Shown here: positions 1 through 11,075 of the stretch, in pieces
Position numbering within the stretch: position 1 is the stretch's first letter
Layout: each line of letters starts with the position of its first letter
NCBI GenBank assembly: GCA_003254885.1
Contig: QANT01007853.1
Span: 1 to 23,471 of the forward strand
DNA length: 23,471 nt
Direction of reading: 5' to 3'
Source of the DNA: Purshia tridentata
Lineage: Eukaryota > Streptophyta > Magnoliopsida > Rosales > Rosaceae
Made by a program: the position numbers and the translations under genes
Notes under the pieces: generated by a model
Seen by the model: only the letters and a program-made list of their open reading frames with translations
What the model was told of the DNA's origin: nothing
The model's database searches: none

Positions 1-792
1 TTAAAGTTTAATTTATCTAATTGAAAATTTATTATCAGAGGAAAGAGAATGAAAATTGTATAGGAATTATAAACCAATTAATATTTGAAGAGAGGAGAGA
101 AGGTCCTAAATTTGAAGAGAAAAAAATTGAATTGTCAATTCAAGATTCATTTTGAAGGGTCTCTTAGAGCCCAAAGAACTCTTCTCTCTTCAAAAAATGA
201 AAAATTCTTTATTTGATAGCCCAAACTGAGGTTATTAATAATTTACTGTATTAATAATAATAAAACCAAATAATTTTTTATTTAACCGATATTTGATATA
301 GTTAGATGTTAGAAAATATACGGTTTAGAAATGAAGACAAGAGTCCCAATTTCAAATAAAGATTAACTAGCATGACAGAATCAGAATTCAAAACTTTTCT
401 ACATGCGAGAAAGAGAGCCAAGCGAATTAGGCTCCAACAATATAATTCTCATATTAATACTTAGCTCCAACTCTAAATTTAAGTCTTTAATATAGCTCCT
501 CAACAGTCGTACATTACTCAAATTTTCACAATTGAATTGCTATAAATTACGCTCTTTGACTGAGAATGGTAAATTCCTGAGACCACAGTTTTCTTCTCAT
601 TTCGTTTAAACAGAGGGCTTTGGCCGTTACAACTACGCAAAGCTAACTAGTAACTACCATATTATTCTAAAATCCCCATTTTACCCCTACCTACCAACAC
701 GCTCAAATTAAGGTCACGAACCACTATTAAGCTCATATTCCTCCGTGTTGTCGTGTCCCTCTCATTCAAAACACACACATACACCCTCCCAT
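1..792. other. AT-rich upstream region of the UMP-CMP kinase gene
   Basis: This stretch lies between the window edge and the inferred core promoter of the kinase gene. I see no credible coding exon: frames are interrupted by stops and nothing resembles a known protein. It holds AT-rich sequence with scattered short purine runs. It presumably contains the distal promoter, but no specific element other than the TATA-like box just downstream can be supported. Confidence 0.6.
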
Positions 793-801
793 CTATTTAA
801 G
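793..801 (+). promoter_or_regulatory. TATA-like box of the UMP-CMP kinase gene
   Basis: The sequence CTATTTAAG occurs about 30 bp upstream of the inferred non-coding first exon, whose splice donor is at 857. Plant TATA boxes usually lie 25-35 bp upstream of the start site, which would put transcription start near 825. Nothing else nearby looks like a better TATA box. The position of the start site is inferred. Confidence 0.45.
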
Positions 802-856
802 CAGAAGAAGCAGAACACAATTCGCAAACGAAGCTCAGATCCTCACATCTCCGAAG

Positions 857-2457
857 GTACGCATAGCTCTCTGTATTCATGTACATCTCTCTGTGTATCT
901 ATACATGTGTCTATCTATATGTGTATTGCATATATGCTCTGCTGCAATGGAATTAGGTTCGATCTGTGTTTGTTTCTCTCTTTGATGTTTCGCATAATGT
1001 TTTTTAATGCTGGATATCTTCTTGCCTTGTTTGATTTGATTGATTTTGTTCTGTTTTGAGCTTGCATTTTTCTGATTCTGCAAATTTCGCATGGATCTGA
1101 TCGCTTTGGCTTTGATCCGTGTTTGTTTGGTTTGATTTCGCGCTGTTTGGTACCAGAGGAAATGGAGGGAAAATGTTAACGCTTTTGAATTTTTGTGTTT
1201 GTGGATGTTTCATTGTTGGTTTAGATTTCGGATGGGAGTAGAAACATCAAGCTGTATCCTTTCTGTTTAATCATTTTCAAATGTTGATCTTATTTTTTTC
1301 TTCTTTGGAATTTCAGCTTACATTTCTCAGTTTAATGCTCGATCTAAGTCTCCATGTGCTTTAATATCTGTTCACCTTGCATGATTTGATGAATTCATCT
1401 TTGTTTTCTTGAATTTTGGCCTTTCCGTCCTGTGATCATGCAAATTTTGCTTCGATTTGCTTGGATCTCGACTATAGTTAAACTGTAGTTCTGATCTCCA
1501 ATAAAATAAACTGTAGTTCTGATCAGTGTTGAATTGATGCGCACTGTTTGGTTCCTGAGGAAAAAAGGAGGGAAATATTGAAAATAGAATTTTGAATTTT
1601 TATGTGATGAATTGGCTGTCAAAGAGTAGAGAATTCAAACATTCTGTTCTACTTTTGCCTTCTTTTGTTTGGTTTAGTTTTAAGCTTCAGCCTACATTTT
1701 TTGGGTATATGCATTGTTGCTTGGATCTGTGCAATGTGCAGTTAACCATTATATCATTTTCTGGTTGATTGTAATTTGATATTTGGTTAACTAGAAAACA
1801 AAGGAAAATAGAAGAAGAATTAATGGTTGAAATAACCTTTTAAGTAAGAGAAATCACCTAGGTGGTTAAGAGAAATCACCTAGGTTTTTGCATTAGTTCA
1901 AAACTAAATTGGATCTTTGGAGAACTGAATGACTGAAGGATTTGGACTGAATTATTTCAATTTTTTAATGGAAAAGATCTTAGTTCTCAGAAAGCTTTAC
2001 ATTTAGTTAAAAATTGCTAGTCACTGTAGATCTAATCTACACCTTTTGTTTTGCTTATTGAATTTTCATAATTTGATGCAAAGTAATAAAATTTGTTTAC
2101 AATTTGTATAGCCTCTGCTTGTAGATCACACAGTATAGAAGATTTGTTGAACGGCATTGTTAGGTTATTAAGGCAAGTTTAGACATTTCATGGCAATTTT
2201 ATGGTTCCATTGTCATATATATGACATTCTTTATTCATATCATAATGATTATCCCAACTAATAGTCTGACCTTTGGTGGAAAATTATTATGTTTGTATAT
2301 ACATACATGCACATAAATACAAATGCACACATAGATGTTCCATGCATACATGACAGTTTGTTAGCTGAACAAATGTTGCACATCCAAGCATGACCATTGA
2401 TCTTCTTTCTATTGGTCTACTTAAAGTTTTATAATTGCAATGTTTTCTTTTGTGCAG
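857..2457 (+). promoter_or_regulatory. leader (5' UTR) intron of the UMP-CMP kinase gene with IME-type motifs
   Basis: The non-coding first exon (about 825-856) ends CCGAAG before GTACGC. The next exon begins at 2458 after TTTTGTGCAG, 33 nt before the start codon, and the joined leader has no upstream ATG. This 1.6 kb T-rich intron contains two exact matches to the published intron-mediated enhancement motif TTNGATYTG, at 958-966 and 1721-1729, plus close variants. Introns of this type near the 5' end of constitutive plant genes often raise expression. That this one does so is inference. Confidence 0.65.
1845..1888 (+). repeat. 22-bp tandem repeat, two copies, in the leader intron
   Basis: Two adjacent 22-bp units start at 1845 and 1867 and share the core TAAGAGAAATCACCTAGGT. 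They differ only at the 3' end of the unit. It looks like a recent short slippage duplication. Confidence 0.85.
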
Positions 2458-2490
2458 ATAAGAATATTCAGAGACAATTAGTTGGTGCCA

Positions 2491-5813
<3,323 letters not shown>

Positions 5814-6930
5814 TTGTTGCGGTTGTGTCCAAGATTTCAGAACTTATGTCTATTGAGGTAAAATTTTCATTTTGAACCACAAGAGTAATATGTATGTGTC
5901 GAATGATATTATCTGGTTTTAATTCCGTGAATTAGGACCAGGAATCTGAGCTATTCTGGCCACTTTTAGGGTTGAGAAACTTAATTGAGATTTAAAGTAT
6001 ATAAATCTTGTATTCAACTATAATGATAAATGAAATTTCTTTTCTTATTGTTAATAAGAGGTTGGTATCTCTCTCCATAAACTTTTGAAACATCTAATAC
6101 TCTCACAGTAAAATCATAAATTTGTTATAATTTAAATCTCTGGCCAAAAAAATTAATCATTGTTTCACTGCTGGCAAACTGAGATGCATGAGCACTGTAA
6201 ATGGAACTTAATATTCTATTTATCGTGTTCAAATAACAATGTCTTATGAGTGGTACCCAAAAAGGGTTTTCATGCTTAAAGCAAGAATTATCTAGTTATA
6301 TTAACGTAGAGATTTTTGTACCAACTAACATACACAGACCATAAAAGATGCACTATAATTCTAAAACTAGTAATGCTTGGGTACCTGATGCCATGATTTT
6401 GCTTATCTGGCAAGTCGTTCTATGACCCTAATTTGAAGTGGACCTTTATAATGTTTACTTCACTAGGAATTAGATTCCCTTCATATATTCTGTAGTGTAT
6501 GAAAATGGGGACAATTGGAAGACTTAGTTAAAGAAGTTCGACAAACCCTTTATAATGTTTTCTGCACTAGGAATTAGATTCCCTTCATATATTCTGTAGT
6601 GTATGAAAATGGGGACAATTGGAAGACTTTGTTAAAGAAGTTCAACAAATGCACGTGCATGCGCGTACTCACACATGCTCACTATTTAACGTATGAAAAT
6701 GTTAACACATTTTCTTTTCAATGTTGCCTTTCTTTCAGGTGATGCTATTGTTAGCTGCATATACTGTATTCTTTTGAAGGTTTCATTTCTCGTGCTCGTC
6801 GTTACGTATTATAGAAGGTTTTTGTATTCTATACAATTGAGGTGTATTGTATCCCTCTAGTCTTTATATTGTGACCGTATTCTAATATTAAGACTCGTAG
6901 TAATAATTATGGGAATAATGCTCCATTGGC
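5814..6930 (+). other. 3' UTR of the UMP-CMP kinase gene with a probable 881-bp intron
   Basis: Forty-four nucleotides after the stop codon there is a good donor (GAG before GTAAAA at 5858). A matching acceptor with a pyrimidine tract (TTTCTTTCAG, ending 6738) is followed by a short exon that would carry the polyadenylation site, roughly 6739-6930. The splice sites are seen in sequence. Use of the intron is inferred, and the 3' end is a rough estimate. Confidence 0.55.
6443..6650 (+). repeat. 104-bp tandem duplication in the kinase 3' UTR intron
   Basis: Units start with CCTTTATAATG at 6443 and 6547. They are nearly identical over about 104 bp, including CACTAGGAATTAGATTCCC and GAAAATGGGGACAATTGGAAG. 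Only a few substitutions separate them, so this is a young duplication. Confidence 0.9.
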
Positions 6931-8016
6931 GGTTGATCAGAAAATACCCATATTTACTCCCTTTTTGCTTCCTGTGGGAAAAAGAGCTCCAATAGACAAA
7001 TTATTGAAAGGTGAATTTGCACCAAAAAAGAAAAGAAAAGAAAAAAAGGATTGTAATTGCACTTTTCTGTGTTTGAATTCAAAGGATTAATTGGTTACAC
7101 ATGTTTAGGTTAGATTTTATTAAAGTTAAAATAATTGGAATTTCGAATCCAAATTGAAATTTATATGCACTATTCCTTGAGGGGCCGTTTGGGGTAACCC
7201 TGTGTCATAGCTGAGTTTGATCCAAACCAATGCGAAAAAAAAAAAAACCCAAAAAAACTCAATTTACGAATCCAAATTGAAATTTATATGCACTATTCCT
7301 TAAGGGGCCGTTTGGGGTAACCCTAAGTGTCATAGCTGAGTTTGATCCAAACCAATGCGAAAAAAAAAAAAAAAAAANAAAAAAAAAAAAAAAACCAAAA
7401 AAACTCAATTTCTGAAAAGGTAAAAAAAAGAAAAAGGGAAAGATTTAACTGTTTTGGCTAACATTGTTACAAAATGGTGGTAAGCTAGCTAGTAAGGTAG
7501 TTCTAAGCATCAAGTAGTGTTGCCCATAGTTTAACTAAGCCCATTAACTAATCATTAGCTTGTGGTATTTATCTCTAACCTAAATCAATCAAAGTAAAGA
7601 ATCACTGTGTGATTCGATACCATCAACCTGTTTTGTTGTTGCCTTAGAATCATCAAGGTAGTTGTAATAAATATAAGAGAAATCACCTTGACACCATTCA
7701 TCTTGTCATGAAAAATTATCACAGCAGCTGTTGGAGAAACAGCCAGAGAAAGTACTAATTACATTGGAGGAAGAGAAGACACCATGAAAATTAAGCCCAC
7801 AACACCAACAGAACAAACTTGCCAAGCCACCGCTAAAATGTCTCTTAAGTTGCCTCAGTGAAGCTAATTAATCTTGTGCTAATTATATTCTAGATATAAT
7901 TAAGAGTCTTCCTAGTAGTCACTAATTAGATGTCAAGAATACTCAAGCTCCCTATATGTATACATACATATTGAGAGAGATTAATACAAAATGACCCTGA
8001 AACTGATGGGCACGTT
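6931..8016. other. intergenic region between two convergent genes
   Basis: This is AT-rich sequence between the 3' end of the UMP-CMP kinase gene and the stop codon of the minus-strand uL18 gene. Apart from a 123-bp duplication with A tracts (described separately) I see no coding potential, structured RNA gene or recognisable element. The right part probably contains the 3' UTR of the uL18 gene. Confidence 0.6.
7144..7395 (+). repeat. 123-bp tandem duplication with internal A tracts
   Basis: CGAATCCAAATTGAAATTTA occurs at 7144 and at 7267. In each copy it is followed by GGGGCCGTTTGGGGTAACCC, a shared CATAGCTGAGTTTGATCC block and a GCG-anchored A tract. The second tract is longer and contains an ambiguous base (N) at 7378. 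The GGGGCCGTTTGG block resembles the ends of some plant hAT-type MITEs, but no matching inverted end was found, so it is classified only as a repeat. Confidence 0.85.
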
Positions 8017-8684
8017 CTAAATAAATATTATACCGTTCTCCTGAATGGTATCAAGGACAATTCCTAGCTTACCCTCAATCCTCTCATTCTTTTTGGGCTC
8101 AAAAGACATTGCAAATACATCAGCTTCCATGGACCTCTCTGCAATTAGGTTTCCTATAACTCGACATGCATCATTATCGGTAAGCGATGGCAACGAATAT
8201 CTCAAATCCTTGGAATTTGTGCTTGCCACAGAGATCACTTTGCTGGTACCCCGGTGCATCACTTTGGCATGGATAAATCGCTTTGAAAAGAAAACATCCA
8301 GTAAAAATGGCCTCATATACATATCTGTCTTCTGCTTCCATGATTTCCTATTAGGTCTTTTTGCAGCCTCGCCTCGAGATCTCCGGGTATATGCAGCTCG
8401 AATGAAGGAATCCTGCATATACAAGCAAGAGAAATTTGAAGCCTTTCCTCCATTTCAGAGGTTGAAAATTTAACTGAGGAAGCACAGTTGACTTAATAAA
8501 CCAATCATGACACTTGAAATCTGAGTAAAAGACCAAAACTTTGTGAAGGAGGTTTGAGCCAAAACTTGGATCATTAAAAAACCCTAACTAATAAGGAATT
8601 AAGACGCATGCATAAAAATCTGAATTCAAAGCCATTTTTTGTTTTCCAAGTAGGTAAGACAATGAGATAACATTGGTCTTACTG

Positions 8685-8718
<34 letters not shown>

Positions 8719-9697
8719 GGGGGGGAGTTCTCAAAGGTGAGTGCCATACAGAAGTTACAAGCAAAGTGTCATCAATTTAATTACGTAATTTGCGAGTCTT
8801 CATAATAACATTATTGAATTCTTTACTGCCTGCCTTCCCAAGCACACACAAGCAATTTGTACCACCTTTTCTCTAACCATCCAGATCATGATCATTATTT
8901 GTCATGCTTAAGGATATAAGTGAAGTAACCAAAATTGTCTTGTCCAAAACATAAAACTCCTAAATTGGCTTTCATCAAGTGTCTGCCAGCTTTCCAGCAT
9001 TAATAAGTCATATCACACAGTTGCTCCGGCACTTAAAATCCAAGTAGTGGACTCCACCATAGTTCATTTTCCAAAAGATAAACCTAAAACTTGCCAAAAC
9101 CAACAAATTCCCTCAGCCACCATATTCAAATCAAATCCATTTTACTGGGACCAAACTTGACCCGTCATTTCAAAACATTTCCTCTTCCATTCTACTATTT
9201 ATTTCATCAAACACCTTAACTACATTAATGCAGCACTTTCCCATTCTAAAAAATACCAACAATAACATTTTGTATCCGGCACAAAATCGAACTGGGTCAG
9301 GAGCTGTTAACAATTTACCAATACCTCTCTCAACTAAAGGTGACAAAATCCCATTTTTTCTCATTGAAACTACAGTTCATATATGCATACAATCACAACA
9401 TCACAAAATCAAGCTTTATGAAGAATTCCCAGCATTCTTTTCATTGTAAATATTAGGATTTAAGAAAAGCATACTTAAAATGAAGAAGAAAAAAAAGAAA
9501 GCGAGAGAGAAAGTTAAAGCGAAGTAGTGGAAGCATGCCTTGTTGGGCGTGCGGATGAGATTAGGAATAGGAGTGGTTGTGTTGCAGTTGAAGGAGATGC
9601 CAAGCTTGGGAAAAGAAGCCGCCCATGAAAGCCGAGTGGGGTTTACTGAACCACATGGATATGGCGATGGAGGAGGACGAGCTGATATGCAGGCCAT
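8017..9697 (-). CDS. ribosomal protein L18p/L5e (uL18) family, probably organellar, 2 exons, 184 aa
   Basis: Proteins of this family bind 5S rRNA in the large ribosomal subunit; plants carry several nuclear-encoded organelle-type members. Exon 1 is 9697-9539 (53 aa) and exon 2 is 8412-8017 (131 aa), on the minus strand. Exon 1 begins MACISARPPP and is rich in Ser, Pro and Asn with few acidic residues, as in a transit peptide. Exon 2 has a basic stretch (RRSRGEAAKRPNRK, about 63-76) followed by the fold: PFLLDVFFSKRFIHAKVMH (88-106), SVASTNSKDLR, a helix with CRVIGNLIAERSMEADVFA and a C-terminal GKLGIVLDTIQENG segment. The exon 2 acceptor (TATGCAG) is clear. The only phase-0 junction preserving all of exon 1 uses the donor AAG/GCATGC, a GC-AG intron of 1126 bp. 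A GT donor after residue 17 (TTCA/GTAAAC) is a weaker alternative. The family call on exon 2 is fairly secure; exon 1 and the organelle are inferred. Confidence 0.75.
8687..8716 (+). repeat. (GA)n microsatellite in the uL18 intron
   Basis: An uninterrupted run of about 14 GA dinucleotides is followed by a G-rich stretch. It lies inside the single intron of the minus-strand uL18 gene, where it reads as (TC)n. Confidence 0.9.
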
Positions 9698-9713
9698 CTA
9701 ATTACCGAGACTG

Positions 9714-10341
9714 CACACAGAAGACTGAATAGCACATAGATATTACTCGGCCCAAAATTTCTCAATCCACTGTAGAATATTTGATTCTTCTCAGCAGCTC
9801 ATCCCCAAAAGGTCACATCAACTTCTTTTTTTTTTTTTTCTTTTGGGAAGCCGGTGATGGACTTGACATAATATGGCTCACTAAAAACATATTGTAAAGT
9901 CAGGAGGAGGCAAGGTGTGAGGAAAAAAGTTTAAGTGAGAATTTATTTTTAAGAGGCGTTGGTGCGAATAAGTCATAATTAAAATGCTTAAAATCTCAAA
10001 ATTAACTTAATATTTTGTATTTACAAATACACACAGAAGACTGAATAGCACATAGATATTACTCAGCCCAAATTTTCTCAATCCACTGTAGAATATTTGA
10101 TTCTTCTCAGCAGCCCATCCCCAAAAGGTCACATCAGCTTCTTTTTTTTTTCTTTTGGGAAGCCGGTGATGGACTTGACATAATATGGCTCACTAAAAAC
10201 ATTTTGTAAAGTCAGGAGGAGGCAAGGTGTGAGGAAAAAAGTTTAAGTGAGAATTTATTTTTATGAGGCGTTGGTGCGAATAAGTCATAATTAAAATGTT
10301 TAAAATCTCAAAATTAACTTAATATTTTGTATTTACAAATA
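9714..10341 (+). repeat. 316-bp tandem duplication upstream of the uL18 start codon
   Basis: Copy 1 (9714-10029) and copy 2 (10030-10341) are nearly identical: CACACAGAAGACTGAATAGC opens both and TATTTACAAATA closes both. Differences are a handful of substitutions and a longer T tract in copy 1. Copy 1 begins 17 bp upstream of the uL18 ATG, so it contains the native leader and proximal promoter. There are no TG...CA ends and no internal region, so the copies are not LTRs. Confidence 0.95.
9749..9754 (-). promoter_or_regulatory. Site II-type element (TGGGCC), proximal copy
   Basis: On the minus strand this reads TGGGCC, 52-57 bp upstream of the uL18 start codon. Site II motifs (TGGGCY) are known in promoters of plant ribosomal-protein and organelle-biogenesis genes, which fits the gene downstream. 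The duplication places a second copy, TGGGCT, at 10065-10070. Function is inferred from motif and position only. Confidence 0.4.
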
Positions 10342-10948
10342 TTATTTTATACTCTAAAAAGATATATAATAAATCTGTATTTTATATTCTCAAAAAATTA
10401 AATAGTGACATATTTCTTTGACGTGACAGTAGTCAAAGGACTTCAGTTTTCATTTTAAAAAAACAAATTCATAAAATTTTAGTTTAAAAAAGAAACATAA
10501 TAATGATTGAATTCTAAATTTAGACTTTAGTGATGACCTTAATAAAATTATGCAATTCTCATAACCAGAAAAAAAANAAAAAAAAAAGGTTATGCATTTA
10601 AATTCCATCATTTTTTATTTTGTTTATGAGGAGCTTCCATCATATTTGATAGATTTATCATTTATGAGACTTGTGTCTGTTTTCTATCAAAGAGTTACAA
10701 TATTCCCATTTGTATAATGTTTTTCTTTTTAAATTTTCTTGTCACAAATTCACGATCCATTAAAAATAATAATAATAATAATTGTCGCAATGAAAATGCC
10801 GTCGCGCGCTGGCAAATGGCGTAAGAGCAGATCTACCCAGTAGTACCACCCCAACAATTAACAGAAAAAACTCCAATCTGACTCATCAATTCAATTACCA
10901 AACCAAACGCACACTCTCTCTGTCTCTGTGCGAAGAAGAAGAACAGCA

Positions 10949-11017
10949 ATGGACCAACCCAAACGCCGTCGTTCCGCCAGATCCTTCTCCAACGTCCACT
11001 CCGAGTTCGAGCTCTGA
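10949..11017 (+). other. upstream ORF (22 codons) in the Rgp1 leader
   Basis: The first ATG of the presumed Rgp1 transcript opens a 22-codon frame, starting MDQPKRRRSARSF and ending SEFEL before TGA. It lies 58 nt upstream of the main ATG and in a different frame. The start context (AGCAATGG) has G at +4. It is Arg- and Ser-rich. It would be expected to reduce or regulate initiation at 11076 if the transcript starts upstream of 10949. Confidence 0.5.
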
Positions 11018-11075
11018 GCTTTGTTTGCTTCATAAAGATCCAGCAAAACGAAAATTGGAGTCCAAACGAAGCCAA

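Larger units (their letters stand above)
9698..10948. promoter_or_regulatory. divergent promoter region between the uL18 and Rgp1 genes
   Basis: The two start regions point away from each other across about 1.25 kb. Half of the interval is a 316-bp tandem duplication adjoining the uL18 start codon (described separately). The remainder (about 10342-10800) is AT-rich, with an A tract containing N at 10577 and an (AAT)n run near 10766-10781. A short GC-richer patch (about 10797-10860) precedes the Rgp1 leader. I see no clear TATA box for either gene. Confidence 0.6.

Noticed and set aside
745..1059. 104-aa frame over the kinase promoter and leader
   Set aside because: It crosses the TATA-like box and the splice donor at 857 and has low-complexity Cys/Leu/Phe composition with no resemblance to a protein family.
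7674..7688. Dispersed third copy of the leader-intron tandem unit (TAAGAGAAATCACCT)
   Set aside because: A single 15-base match in 23 kb of AT-rich DNA can arise by chance and similarity does not extend further.
8045..8473. 142-aa plus-strand frame
   Set aside because: It lies exactly antisense to the conserved uL18 exon and is a shadow of it.
9714..10341. Pair of LTRs or a solo LTR element
   Set aside because: The copies abut with no internal sequence, lack TG...CA ends, and one contains the native leader of the adjacent gene, so tandem duplication explains them.
11025..11075. N-terminal extension of Rgp1 by 17 residues
   Set aside because: The frame is open but starts at TTG. ATG 11076 is the first in-frame ATG and gives the expected MLPGRLSAIF-type start.
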